NCBI RefSeq assembly: GCF_016863335.1
Contig: NZ_BOOR01000007.1
Span: forward strand, 248,001 to 312,000
Source of the DNA: Planotetraspora thailandica
Lineage (GTDB): Bacteria; Actinomycetota; Actinomycetes; Streptosporangiales; Streptosporangiaceae
Length of the DNA: 64,000 nucleotides
Direction: 5' to 3'
The notes beneath the pieces are model-generated. The model had not been told where the DNA came from and searched no databases. It saw nothing but the letters and a program-made list of their open reading frames with translations. This document shows positions 24,492 to 33,826 of this stretch, in pieces; the stretch's first letter is position 1, and each line of letters opens with the position of its first letter. The translations under genes were made by a program, and so were the position numbers.

Positions 24492-26141
24492 TCAGATCCA
24501 CGATGAGAAGAGCATTCGTGAGCTCCATACGTCGTACGGAACAATCTGTGCCGCTATGACAGGGTAGAGCCACCAGAAGTTGATCAGTGCGAAAAGGGCA
24601 TAAGCCCCGACGATCGCCGTGCCGGTGATGCGGCGCGAAGGCCTGGCCTTCACGGGCCCGAGGATGAGCCCGCAGGCCAGCACGATGGCCAAGACCATGA
24701 ACGGCAGCAGCGGCAGCGCGTAGAACTGGAACATCGTGCGGTGCTCGACGATGGCGAAGTAGAACCAGGGCAGCCAGCCGACGCCGTAGGCCAGCAGCAC
24801 CGCGCCCGCCCGCCAGTCACGAGTCGACACGTACCAGGCGATCATCGCGACCAGGGCGATCACCGCCCCGAACCAGATCACCGGCGTTCCCGTCCCGAGT
24901 ACCGCCCAGGAGCACGTGGCGGCGCCGCAGTTCTTGGGCGACTCGTAGAAGAACGCCACCGGCCGTAGCAGCAGCGGCCACTGCCACGGCTGCGACTGGT
25001 ACGGATGTCCCTCGGTCAGCCCGTTGTGGAAGCTGAGCACCTGCGTCTGGTAGCTCAACCACGAGCTCAGGGAGCTGGTCACGAAGTGCAGGGGTCCGCC
25101 GGAGGTCGCGTCCGCCCAGTTGCGCCCCCAGCCCTTGCCGGAGACGAACCAGCCCGTGAACGAGAAGAAGTAGACCGCCGCGGGCGCCACGGCCATCCAG
25201 GCCGCGGCCAGCGGCAGGTCCCTGCCCGCCGCGCCGACGTACGGCCGGCGCAGGCCGACCGCCCGGCGTGCGCCGAGGTCCCACAGGATGGTCAGCAGCG
25301 CGAAGCCGATGATGAAGTAGACGCCGTTCCACTTGCTGGCCATCGCCGCGCCCAGGCACAACCCCGCCGCCAGCCGCCACGGGCGCAGACCGAGTCGCGG
25401 CCCGAACTCGAGGTTCTTGCTCGGGTCGTCGGACTCGTACCAGTCGGCCAGGCGCTGCCGCATGCGGTCGCGGTCGACCACGAGGCAGGCGAACCCGGCG
25501 AGCACCCAGAACATCACGAACATGTCCAGCAGGGCCGTACGGGAGAGCACGAAGTGCAGCGCGTCCAGGGACAGCAGGAATCCGGCCAGGCAGCCCAGCA
25601 GGGTGGACCGGGTCATCCGCCGCGCCACGCGCGCGATGATCAGGATCGAGAGCGCGCCGACGAGCGCGGTGACGAAGCGCCAGCCGAACGGATTGAGACC
25701 GAACGCCAGCTCGCCGAGCCCGATGAGCCACTTGCCGAGCGGCGGGTGGACCACGAAGGAGGCGCACTGCTCGGGCAGCTGGCACACCTTGAAGACGTTG
25801 GTCTTGCCCGCGAGGATCAGCTTGTCGGCGCCGTCGACGAACTGCCGCTCGACGCCGTACTTGACCGTCGCCCAGGCGTCCTTGGCGTAATAGGTCTCGT
25901 CGAAGACGACCGCGTCCGGGGTCCCGAGCCGGGTGAACCGGAGGACCGCGCCGAAGACGGCGACCACGATCGGGCCGATCCAGCCCCATACGGCGCTGCC
26001 GGGCATGGGCGGCACGAGCCGGTCACGGACCGAGGCCTGCGGCTTCTCGCTGGGCCCCTGGTCTGGCTCTTCGAAGGCCTGGTACGGGAAATCGGTTACG
26101 GCCACTGCGACAGAGTACTGGTGGGAGTGGTGCCCCAACAT
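24492..26141 (-). CDS. pmt: Polyprenyl-phosphate-mannose-protein mannosyltransferase (PMT, GT39)
   Basis: 549 residues with about eleven membrane segments. The first extracytoplasmic loop has the acidic motif DAVVFDETYYAKDAW used in catalysis. The substrate-side loop has VVHPPLGKWLIGLGE. The C-terminal PMT_4TMC-like region (about 390-545) completes the family layout. It transfers mannose from polyprenyl-phosphate-mannose to Ser/Thr of exported proteins at the Sec translocon. It is divergent from rsmI, the same arrangement as in mycobacteria (Rv1002c/Rv1003c). Start choice between ATG 26141 and GTG 26105 is uncertain because neither has a clear binding site. Confidence 0.9.
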   Translation of the reverse strand: MLGHHSHQYSVAVAVTDFPYQAFEEPDQGPSEKPQASVRDRLVPPMPGSAVWGWIGPIVVAVFGAVLRFTRLGTPDAVVFDETYYAKDAWATVKYGVERQFVDGADKLILAGKTNVFKVCQLPEQCASFVVHPPLGKWLIGLGELAFGLNPFGWRFVTALVGALSILIIARVARRMTRSTLLGCLAGFLLSLDALHFVLSRTALLDMFVMFWVLAGFACLVVDRDRMRQRLADWYESDDPSKNLEFGPRLGLRPWRLAAGLCLGAAMASKWNGVYFIIGFALLTILWDLGARRAVGLRRPYVGAAGRDLPLAAAWMAVAPAAVYFFSFTGWFVSGKGWGRNWADATSGGPLHFVTSSLSSWLSYQTQVLSFHNGLTEGHPYQSQPWQWPLLLRPVAFFYESPKNCGAATCSWAVLGTGTPVIWFGAVIALVAMIAWYVSTRDWRAGAVLLAYGVGWLPWFYFAIVEHRTMFQFYALPLLPFMVLAIVLACGLILGPVKARPSRRITGTAIVGAYALFALINFWWLYPVIAAQIVPYDVWSSRMLFSSWI

Positions 26142-26211
26142 GGCCTACGCGCCGATTGGGAACATCTGGCCGTTCGCGGATGAACGTTTCAGGGAGTCAT
26201 AGGCTGGGCGG

Positions 26212-27033
26212 GTGCTTATTCTCGCGGGGGCTCCGATCGGACGGATTGGCGACGCGTCACCACGGCTCCGCGAGGTGCTCGCGAAGGCCGACGTGATCGC
26301 GGCCGAGGACACCCGCAGGTTGCGCCGCCTCGCCTCCGAATTGGAGGTGACCGTCACCGGGCGGGTCGTCTCCTACTACGACAACAACGAGGCTGGCAGG
26401 GCGGCGGAACTGCTCGAGGCGCTGCTCGAGGGCCAGACCGTCGTCGTGATCACCGACGCGGGCATGCCGGGGGTCTCCGACCCCGGCTACCGCCTCACGC
26501 GCCTGGCCGTCGAGGCGGGCGTGCAGGTGACCGCGCTGCCCGGCCCGTCGGCCGTCACCACCGCGCTGGCCGTGTCCGGCCTGCCCAGCGACCGCTTCTG
26601 CTTCGAGGGCTTCCCGCCGCGCAAGCCCGGCGAGCGGGCCAGGAGGCTGGCGTCCCTGGCGGCTGAGGAGCGCACGATGGTGTTCTTCGAGGCGCCCCAC
26701 CGGCTGCAGGCCACGCTGGAGGCGATGAGCGAGGCGTTCGGCGGCGACCGCCCCGCGGCCGTCTGCCGCGAGCTCAGCAAGACCTACGAGGAGGTGCGGC
26801 GCGGCGCCCTCGGCGAGCTGGCCGAATGGGCGGCGGGCGAGGTCCGCGGCGAGATCACCCTCGTCGTGGCCGGGCACGCCCCCGATGCCGAGCCGCCGGC
26901 GATCGGCGACCTCGTGGAGGAGGTGGCCAGGCTGGAGGCGTCGGGCGTGGCCCGCAAGCAGGCGATCGTCGACGTCGCCAAGGCCGCCGGCGTTCCCAAA
27001 CGGGATCTCTACAACGCCGTCCACGGCTCCTGA
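26212..27033 (+). CDS. rsmI: 16S rRNA (cytidine(1402)-2'-O)-methyltransferase
   Basis: 273 residues. The tetrapyrrole-methylase fold is shown by LILAGAPIGRIGDASPRLRE, AAEDTRRLRRLA, VVITDAGMPGVSDPGYRL, and ALPGPSAVTTAL. The enzyme methylates the ribose of C1402 in the 16S decoding centre using SAM. The C-terminal helical region (KQAIVDVAKAAGVPKRDLY) matches the family. The GTG start at 26212 is positioned as in homologues, with GGGAG 15 nt upstream. Divergent from pmt. Confidence 0.93.
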   Translation: MLILAGAPIGRIGDASPRLREVLAKADVIAAEDTRRLRRLASELEVTVTGRVVSYYDNNEAGRAAELLEALLEGQTVVVITDAGMPGVSDPGYRLTRLAVEAGVQVTALPGPSAVTTALAVSGLPSDRFCFEGFPPRKPGERARRLASLAAEERTMVFFEAPHRLQATLEAMSEAFGGDRPAAVCRELSKTYEEVRRGALGELAEWAAGEVRGEITLVVAGHAPDAEPPAIGDLVEEVARLEASGVARKQAIVDVAKAAGVPKRDLYNAVHGS

Positions 27034-27045
27034 CCGGCCGGTCCG

Positions 27046-28551
27046 TCAGGCGGGCTCGGCGAGCGGCGCCGGATCCGCCGACTCGGGCGCGGGGTCGTCC
27101 GTCCTGCGCCTGCGCAGCCGCACGATGGTGATCGCGGCGGCCATGCAGGCCAGCGGCACGGCGGGCAGCAGATAGCGGTAGTCGAACTCGGCCGTCGCCG
27201 CGGGCGCCAGGACCAGGCCGACCCCGCCGAGCCACGGCAGCAGCACCGTCCCGCCGAGCCTGCGCCACCGTACGGCCACGCCGTACAGGCCGACGAGCAG
27301 GAGCAGCCCCAGGCCGATCCCCGGAAGCCTGACCACCTTCTGGTAGCCGATCATGAAATCCGACCAGGGCGCGACGACGTGGGTGGCGCCCGAGCCGTGT
27401 TCGTACGCCTCGACATCCCTGTCTGTCGTGCTGTGGTAGGAGCTCCACTTGGGGATCGAACGGGTGAAGGAGTTGCTGAACTCGTACAGCTGGAAGGTCT
27501 TGTAGTCGGGGAACCGCGGCCTGTCCCAGCGGAAGGCGCGGAAGAAGTCCTTGGCCACGGCTGCGAGGTAGTCGCCCGGCTGGGCGAGGATCGCCTTCTG
27601 GGCGAACGCGCTCGCGTTGGCGTTGATCTCGGGGGTGAACTTCATGCCCGACCCGAAGACGTGGAGCTGGTTCTCGTTGTCCCACCACAGGTAGGCCTGG
27701 GCGGACGGCTCACGCTTGTCGGGCGGGGTGTTGATGCACAGAAGCGCGAGCTCCAGCTCCTTGCGCTCGTCCAGCTTCATCTTGTGGCAGTCGGCGAACA
27801 GCGAGGTCCTCATGTAGAGGATCACCCCGTCGCTGTTGGTCATCGCGAACTGCCCGTTCACGGCCTTGAACCAGCCCATGTAGGCCGCCACGGGAAGCGC
27901 ACAGGCGACGATCATGGCGACGATGGGCTTCCAGCCGGTGCGCTTGATGAGGAGGTAGGCGACGACCAGGGCCAGGATGGGCAGGCCGATGCTCCGGGTC
28001 AGGGCCGTCACCGCCAGCAGGAACCCGACGACCGCGCCGACCTTCCACGGCATCTTCCGATGCCACAGGACGAGCGTGACCACGCCGACCACCAGCAGGA
28101 TGAACATCGTGTCCGACATGATCAGCTGCTCGAGCTGGATCTGGTAGGCGTCGAACAGGACGGGCGCCGCCGCAAGCGTCGCCCCCCATCCTGGGACGCC
28201 AAATTTCTTGGTCAGAAGCGCATAGATCAGTACGGCCGCCGCCAGACCCATGACATGCTGCGTGAAGACCACGAGCCCCAGGCTGTGAAACGGGCGCAGG
28301 AGCAGCAGCCAGAATCCGTAGCCGTCCGGGCGGATCGGATGCGGCCGGACCCGCAACGCGACCGAGATGTAGTCGTAAGAGTCGTTGAACCACATGGCCG
28401 GGCCGAACCCGAGCATGGTCACGATCCTGATCAGCGCGCCCACGGTCAGTGCCGTCGCGAAGATGCGGTGGCGGCGTAGGAGCGCGAAAAAACGCCCCCA
28501 TCCACTCACCGGGGAGGCGTCGACTACAGGTGGCTCCGCGACCGCGACCAT
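27046..28551 (-). CDS. GT39-like membrane glycosyltransferase
   Basis: About 501 residues with about eleven membrane segments in a GT-C arrangement. The first loop carries AMWFNDSYDYISVALRVRP, where an Asp pair follows the first helix as in ArnT/PMT enzymes. A large extracytoplasmic domain spans about residues 240-390 between helices. The sugar donor is presumably polyprenyl-phosphate linked and the acceptor is unknown. ATG at 28551 is chosen because the upstream extension overlaps the divergent promoter region. The neighbouring GT2 gene could make its lipid-linked donor. Confidence 0.78.
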   Translation of the reverse strand: MVAVAEPPVVDASPVSGWGRFFALLRRHRIFATALTVGALIRIVTMLGFGPAMWFNDSYDYISVALRVRPHPIRPDGYGFWLLLLRPFHSLGLVVFTQHVMGLAAAVLIYALLTKKFGVPGWGATLAAAPVLFDAYQIQLEQLIMSDTMFILLVVGVVTLVLWHRKMPWKVGAVVGFLLAVTALTRSIGLPILALVVAYLLIKRTGWKPIVAMIVACALPVAAYMGWFKAVNGQFAMTNSDGVILYMRTSLFADCHKMKLDERKELELALLCINTPPDKREPSAQAYLWWDNENQLHVFGSGMKFTPEINANASAFAQKAILAQPGDYLAAVAKDFFRAFRWDRPRFPDYKTFQLYEFSNSFTRSIPKWSSYHSTTDRDVEAYEHGSGATHVVAPWSDFMIGYQKVVRLPGIGLGLLLLVGLYGVAVRWRRLGGTVLLPWLGGVGLVLAPAATAEFDYRYLLPAVPLACMAAAITIVRLRRRRTDDPAPESADPAPLAEPA

Positions 28552-28646
28552 GGTTACAGAATGCCAGCCCTTTTGTGGACTTGACTCGGGCACCTGGGGG
28601 AAGCGGGCATCATGATGTCCTAACGTCATATGCGAGGAGTTGCGAC

Positions 28647-29867
28647 GTGGAGCTGACCGTCGTCATGCCGTGCCTCAACGAGGCCGAGACCGTTGAGACA
28701 TGCGTGCGCAAGGCTTTGGCCTGCATGCAGGAGAACGGAATCGACGGCGAGGTGGTGATTGCGGACAACGGGAGCACCGACGGATCACAGCAGCTCGCCC
28801 GGGACGCGGGCGCCCGCGTGGTCCACGTTGAAGAGAAGGGGTACGGCAACGCCCTGCTCGGCGGCATCCGGGCCGCACGCGGCAAATACGTGATCATGGG
28901 AGACGCTGACGACTCCTATGACCTCACGAACCTGATGCCCTTCGTCGAGCAGCTCCGGGACGGAGCGGAGCTCGTGATGGGCAACCGGTTCAAGGGTGGC
29001 ATCGCCCCCGGCGCCATGCCGCCGCTCCACCGCTACCTGGGCAACCCGGTCCTGTCGTTCGTCGGCCGGCTGTTCTTCCCCAGCGCCATCGGCGACTTCC
29101 ATTGCGGTCTTCGGGGCTTCCGGCGCGACTCCATCCTCCAGCTCGGCCTGCAGACCGGCGGCATGGAATTCGCCTCCGAGATGGTGGTCAAGTCCACGCT
29201 TCAGGGGCTCGACGTCCGCGAGGTGCCGACGACCCTCTCGCCTGACGGCCGTTCTCGCCCGCCGCACCTGCGCTCCTGGCGGGACGGCTGGCGCCACCTG
29301 CGCTTCCTGATGCTGTACAGCCCCCGCTGGCTGTTCTTCATCCCCGGGCTCGTGCTGATGACCCTGGGCCTGGTCGCGGGCGCCGCCCTGACCTTCGGCC
29401 CGGTTTACATCGGCAAGCTCGCCTTCGACGTCGACACCCTCGTCGGGGCGTCGGCGATGGTGGTGATCGGTTTCCAGGCCGTCCTGTTCGCGTTGTTCAC
29501 CAAGGTGTACGCCGCGGAGGAGGGCTTCCTGCCCGAGGACAAGCGGATCAGGAAGCTCGTCGACATCGTCACCCTGGAGAAGGGCCTGCTGGCCGGCGGC
29601 CTGCTGGGCGTCGCGGGACTCGGCGGCCTCGTCGCCTCCCTGGTGCACTGGGGCGGCAGGGGCTTCGGGGAGTTGATACCCGCCGAGTCGCTCCGCCTGG
29701 TCGTGCCGTCGGCGACCGCCTTCGTCATCAGCTTCCAGACGATCTTCGCGTCGCTGTTCATCAGCATCCTCGGCATCCGCCGCTCCCGCGAGACCCCGAT
29801 CGACGTCGCCGCGTCCGCCGCGGAGGAGGCCGCCGAGGCCGTCAGCCGTACGCCTGCGGACGCCTGA
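28647..29867 (+). CDS. GT2 polyprenyl-phosphate glycosyltransferase with C-terminal membrane domain
   Basis: About 406 residues. The N-terminal GT-A domain begins MELTVVMPCLNEAETVETCV. It has the dolichol-phosphate-sugar synthase motifs VVIADNGSTDGSQQLA, VIMGDADDSYDL (DxD) and DFHCGLRGFRRD. After about residue 220 four hydrophobic segments anchor it. The GTG at 28647 has GAGGAG 7 nt upstream; the longer open frame into the divergent gene is rejected. It probably loads a sugar on polyprenyl phosphate for the flanking GT39/PMT enzymes, which is inference from context. Confidence 0.85.
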   Translation: MELTVVMPCLNEAETVETCVRKALACMQENGIDGEVVIADNGSTDGSQQLARDAGARVVHVEEKGYGNALLGGIRAARGKYVIMGDADDSYDLTNLMPFVEQLRDGAELVMGNRFKGGIAPGAMPPLHRYLGNPVLSFVGRLFFPSAIGDFHCGLRGFRRDSILQLGLQTGGMEFASEMVVKSTLQGLDVREVPTTLSPDGRSRPPHLRSWRDGWRHLRFLMLYSPRWLFFIPGLVLMTLGLVAGAALTFGPVYIGKLAFDVDTLVGASAMVVIGFQAVLFALFTKVYAAEEGFLPEDKRIRKLVDIVTLEKGLLAGGLLGVAGLGGLVASLVHWGGRGFGELIPAESLRLVVPSATAFVISFQTIFASLFISILGIRRSRETPIDVAASAAEEAAEAVSRTPADA

Positions 29868-29966
29868 CGCGGCCGGCACGCCTGGGCGACGGCCTCGCAC
29901 GGGGTTGACCATGGCCGGAGCCAAATCGGTGTGAGACGGCACCGAGTGGGCTCTAGGCTTGTGGAC

Positions 29967-31748
29967 ATGTCCCAGCACATCTTGACCGCCGTCGCCTGGC
30001 CGTATGCCAACGGCCCTCGTCACATCGGGCATGTCTCCGGGTTCGGGGTGCCCTCCGACGTCTTCAGCCGCTATCAGCGGATGGCGGGCAACAAGGTGCT
30101 GATGGTCTCCGGCACCGACGAGCACGGCACGCCCATCCAGGTGCAGGCCGACAAGGAGGGCGTCACCGCCCGGGAGCTCGCCGACCGGTACAACCAGGTC
30201 ATCGCCGAGGACCTGACCGGCCTCGGCCTCTCGTACGACCTGTTCACGCGGACGACCACGCGCAACCATTACTCGGTCGCCCAGGAGATCTTCCTCGGGC
30301 TGTACAAGAACGGCTACATCTTCCCGAAGACCACGCTCGGGGCGGTCTCCCCGTCCACCGGGCGTACCCTGCCGGACCGCTACATCGAGGGCACCTGCCC
30401 TATCTGCGGATACGACGGGGCTCGCGGTGACCAGTGCGACAACTGCGGCAACCAACTCGACCCGATCGACCTGATCAACCCGCGGTCGAGGATCAACGGC
30501 GAGACCCCCGTCTTCGTCGAGACCGAGCACTTCATGCTCGACCTGCCGGCGTTCTCCGAGGCGCTGGGCACCTACCTGCAGTCCAAGCAGGGCGAGTGGC
30601 GGCCCAACGTGCTGAAGTTCTCCCTCAACCTGCTCGGCGACCTGCAGCCGCGGGCGATCAGCCGCGACCTCGACTGGGGCGTGCCCATCCCGCTCGACGG
30701 CTGGCGCGACCGTTCCGACAAGCGGCTCTACGTGTGGTTCGACGCCGTCATCGGCTACCTGTCGGCGTCCATCGAGTGGGCCAGGCGGAGCGGCGACCCG
30801 GACGCGTGGCGGCAGTGGTGGCAGAACCCCGACGCCCGCGGCTATTACTTCATGGGCAAGGACAACATCGTCTTCCACTCCGAGATCTGGCCGGCGATGC
30901 TCCTCGGCTACAACGGCGAGGGCGCCAGGGGAGGCACGCCGGGCCCGCTCGGCAAGCTGGCCCTGCCGTCCGAAGTGGTGTCGAGCGAGTTCCTGACCAT
31001 GGAAGGGCGGAAGTTCTCGTCGTCCCGCCAGGTCGTGATCTACGTCAGGGACTTCCTCGAGCGCTACTCGGCCGACGCCCTGCGCTACTACATCGCCGTC
31101 GCCGGGCCGGAGAATCAGGACACCGACTTCACCTGGTCGGAGTTCGTCAACCGCAACAACGGCGAACTGGTCGCCGCATGGGGCAACCTGGTCAACCGGT
31201 CGATCTCGATGGCCTCGAAGAACTTCGGCGCCGTGCCCGAGGCCGTCAACCTCACCGACGCCGACCGGGCGCTCCTCGAAAGGTCCCGTACGGCTTTCGC
31301 CGCCGTCGGGGGAGAACTCCAGCGCTCCCGGTTCAAGAACGCGGTGACCGAGGCCTTCGACGTCGTCCGTGACGCGAACAAGTACCTCGCCGAGCAGGAG
31401 CCCTGGAAGATCAAGGACGATTCCGAGCGGCAGGGGTCCATCCTCCACGTGGCGCTCCAGGTCGTGGACGACGTCAAGACGCTGCTCACACCGTTCCTCC
31501 CCAATTCGTCGAACAAGATCTTCGAGATGCTCGGTGGAGAAGGGGTGTGGTCGGGGATGCCGGAGATCCGCGAGGTCGACGAGGAAGGCGGCCCCTCGTA
31601 CCCGGTGATCACGGGCGACTACTCCGGCGCCGCGAAGTGGGAGCACAGCTCGATCAAGGCCGGCACGCCGCTGGCTCCGCCCAAGCCGTTGTTCGCCAAG
31701 CTCGACCCCAAGATCGTCGATGAAGAACTCGCCCGCCTGGATTCCTAA
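29967..31748 (+). CDS. metG: Methionyl-tRNA synthetase
   Basis: 593 residues. Class I signature [13 protein letters not shown] (HIGH motif) lies near residue 15. A zinc-binding knuckle is present (CPICGYDG and CDNCGN, about 137-153). [11 protein letters not shown] (KMSKS equivalent) lies near 350. The anticodon-binding helical domain follows, and no C-terminal EMAP domain is present. It charges tRNA-Met and initiator tRNA. ATG at 29967 matches the family N-terminus. It is followed by an 850-bp repeat array rather than directly by tatD. Confidence 0.95.
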   Translation: MSQHILTAVAWPYANGPRHIGHVSGFGVPSDVFSRYQRMAGNKVLMVSGTDEHGTPIQVQADKEGVTARELADRYNQVIAEDLTGLGLSYDLFTRTTTRNHYSVAQEIFLGLYKNGYIFPKTTLGAVSPSTGRTLPDRYIEGTCPICGYDGARGDQCDNCGNQLDPIDLINPRSRINGETPVFVETEHFMLDLPAFSEALGTYLQSKQGEWRPNVLKFSLNLLGDLQPRAISRDLDWGVPIPLDGWRDRSDKRLYVWFDAVIGYLSASIEWARRSGDPDAWRQWWQNPDARGYYFMGKDNIVFHSEIWPAMLLGYNGEGARGGTPGPLGKLALPSEVVSSEFLTMEGRKFSSSRQVVIYVRDFLERYSADALRYYIAVAGPENQDTDFTWSEFVNRNNGELVAAWGNLVNRSISMASKNFGAVPEAVNLTDADRALLERSRTAFAAVGGELQRSRFKNAVTEAFDVVRDANKYLAEQEPWKIKDDSERQGSILHVALQVVDDVKTLLTPFLPNSSNKIFEMLGGEGVWSGMPEIREVDEEGGPSYPVITGDYSGAAKWEHSSIKAGTPLAPPKPLFAKLDPKIVDEELARLDS

Positions 31749-31773
31749 CACCACGTTGGGCACACCCCTTGGT

Positions 31774-32563
31774 TGTGAAGCCCTTGGAGTGAACCACGTG
31801 GGTGTGGACCCCTTGGGTGTGATCGCGCAGCGCCACATTGGGTGTGATCGCGCAGCGCCACATTGGGTGTGGTCACGCGGCACCCCCTTGGGCGTGATCA
31901 TGCAGAAGTTCGCGCGCAGGGTGCCCAGCCTGCGCACCTTCTCGCCGTGATCATGCAGAAGTTCGGGGAACTGGCCACCGACCTGCCCAAACCTCGGTCG
32001 TGATCATGCAGAACTTCGGAGGGATGTCCTGTGACCTGCGTGAATTTATTTCGTGATCATGCAGTAGTTCGCCGATGTCCCCTTAGCCAGCTACGAAGCC
32101 AAGCGTGGTCATGCACAAGCGGGTCCGTGACTCCCATGTAGCCGCTTTGCCTGAGTGCGCGCGGTTACTACCTCACACCGCTGTAGCCGCGCTTCCCTCT
32201 GTGGGCGCCTGGGCTTCCGTGCTGCTGCCGGTGTGCTGCGCGGCGTGGCGCTTGGCCAAGCCGTACGGGTGACGTTCCGGTGCATGATCACACTCGGGTT
32301 TTTGCTGCTCAAGGGGCATGCCGGCGAACTACTGCATGATCACGAAATGGATCGGCGCAGGTGAGAACCTCTTTCCCGAAGTTCTGCATGATCACGGGAA
32401 GGGTTGGTGCAGGCAGGGGTGCCCATGCCCGAGGTTCTGCATGATCACCATCAAGTGGGACTGTGTGATCACTACCAAGTGGACTGTGTGATCACCTCCC
32501 AGGGGGCTGCATGATCACCCCAGAGGGTTCCATGATGACCACCAGGGGGGCTGGGGGATCACC
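31774..32563. repeat. Mirror-symmetric phased repeat array 1 (metG-tatD intergenic)
   Basis: Forward units with core CGTGATCATGCAGAAGTTCG start at 31893, 31946, 31999, 32052 and (degenerate) 32104, spaced 53, 53, 53 and 52 bp. Shorter forward relatives (TTGGGTGTGATCGCGCAG type) precede them at 31818, 31843 and 31868, spaced 25 bp. After a roughly 180-bp centre, inverted units (CTGCATGATCACG) end at 32292, 32344, 32396 and 32449, spaced 52-53 bp. They are followed by inverted short-period units ending at 32473, 32496, 32519, 32540 and 32563, spaced 21-24 bp. The same family forms the array at 53973-54327. No gene is recognisable in this 854-bp gap. Confidence 0.85.
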
Positions 32564-32602
32564 ACCAGAGGGCTCGGAGGGGAGACGGTAGGGTCGGGTG
32601 GC

Positions 32603-33457
32603 GTGAAGGGGATACCTCCGGTGCCTGACGCCCTGCCGGGCGAGGTCTTCGACAGCCACTGCCATCTGGACATCATGGTGGGCGACCGCCGGGCGTCCTC
32701 GGGTGATCCGGTGGGGCTCGCGGCCCAGGCGGCGAACTCGACGGTCGAATCGATCCTGGAGGCGGCCAAGTCGGTCGGCGTGACCCGTCTCGTCACGGTC
32801 GGATATGACCTGCCGTCCTCCCGCTGGAACGCCGAGGCCGCGGCCGGGCATGCGGACGTCTACGCAGCCGTGGCCATTCACCCGAACGAGGCCCACGCCT
32901 CCACGCCCGAGGTGCTCGCCGAGATCGAGGACCTGGCCCGCCGGCCGTACGTGCGGGCGGTGGGGGAGACGGGCCTCGACTACTTCCGCGACCGGGCCTC
33001 CCACGACGACCAGCAGGCGAGCTTCCGCGCCCACATCGAGATCGCCAAGCGGACCGGCAAGGCGCTGGTCATCCACGACCGTGACGCGCACGACGACGTC
33101 CTCAGCGTCCTCGCCGACGAAGGCGCCCCCGATGTGGTGATTTTTCACAGCTTTTCCGGAGATGCCGAGCTGGCCAAGCGCTGCTCGGCGGCCGGATATT
33201 TCATGTCCTTCTCCGGTCCGGTGACGTACAAGAACGCGGGATACCTTCGTGAGGCGGCCCAGGTCGCGCCGGTCGAGCTCATGCTGGTGGAGACCGACGC
33301 TCCCTACCTGCCGCCCGTGCCGCACCGGGGCATGCCCAACGCGCCGTACCTGATCCCGCTGACGCTCCGCTGCCTGGCCGAGGTCAAGGGCGCAGACGTG
33401 CGCGACCTCGCCGCCGCCATCACCGCCAACGGCGAGACCGCCTTCGGCGCCTGGTGA
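32603..33457 (+). CDS. tatD: TatD-family metal-dependent hydrolase (DNase)
   Basis: 284 residues in a TIM barrel. Metal ligands are seen in EVFDSHCHLDIM, AVAIHPNEA, AVGETGLDYF, LVIHDRDAHDD and LMLVETDAPYLPP. The family includes 3'-5' DNases and possible D-aminoacyl-tRNA deacylases. The GTG start at 32603 lies just after the repeat array. Order metG-tatD-(rpfB)-rsmA-ispE is widespread in actinobacteria, but no rpfB gene follows here. Confidence 0.9.
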   Translation: MKGIPPVPDALPGEVFDSHCHLDIMVGDRRASSGDPVGLAAQAANSTVESILEAAKSVGVTRLVTVGYDLPSSRWNAEAAAGHADVYAAVAIHPNEAHASTPEVLAEIEDLARRPYVRAVGETGLDYFRDRASHDDQQASFRAHIEIAKRTGKALVIHDRDAHDDVLSVLADEGAPDVVIFHSFSGDAELAKRCSAAGYFMSFSGPVTYKNAGYLREAAQVAPVELMLVETDAPYLPPVPHRGMPNAPYLIPLTLRCLAEVKGADVRDLAAAITANGETAFGAW

Positions 33458-33514
33458 CTCAGCCGGCGACGGCCGCCCCGAAATCGGCGGAGCCGCCACC
33501 GTCGATCTTTCCTG

Positions 33515-33668
33515 GCCGTGATATGCCAAGGTGCCTCGATCGAGCACGGCGACCGACCCGGCGGGGCCGGTGTCCGGCAGGCCCGCGAACCATCCCTCCC
33601 TCGCCGAGCCTTCCGAGCAGCCGGTAGGGGCCGATGACCGGTGGATCGCCCACTCGGAGGGGTTCGAC
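33515..33668 (-). pseudogene. Serine/threonine protein kinase N-terminal fragment
   Basis: The minus strand reads RVGDPPVIGPYRLLGRLGEG and GM, the juxtamembrane start and glycine loop of an actinobacterial Ser/Thr kinase. It then continues in another frame with DTGPAGSVAVLDRGTLAYHG, resembling the VAVK region. The frame break falls where GTVYLG would be, the catalytic loop is absent, and nothing kinase-like follows. It is a decayed fragment in the position where rpfB usually lies. The rest of the gap 33458-33826 shows nothing else. Confidence 0.65.
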
Positions 33669-33826
33669 TCCAGGGGATCGCGGGGGCCGGGTCCTGTCGA
33701 TCTTGACCGTAAACGTCTGTCCGCCTTTCGGTATATAGGCGATTCGACGCGGAAGGCGGGGTGGATTGCCCATCGAGGAAAACACGCCGGGTGAATCGAC
33801 GCCTCAGCATGCACCACACTTGATGC

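Noticed and set aside
29868-29966. Possible SAM or T-box leader before metG
   Set aside because: No conserved T-box sequence, specifier loop or SAM-riboswitch core could be found in the 99-bp gap.
28785-31937. 1050-codon open frame on the minus strand
   Set aside because: It lies opposite metG and the GT2 gene, both of which have full family motifs. Its own translation is Arg/Gly/Val-rich with no recognisable domain. It is a high-GC shadow frame.
31893-32449. Evenly spaced 20-bp repeats with 30-odd-bp unique spacers looked like a CRISPR array
   Set aside because: The second half of the units is inverted, repeats are degenerate, the inner unit pairs are mirror images, and no cas genes are present. 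Spacers share weak internal similarity, so it is not a CRISPR array.
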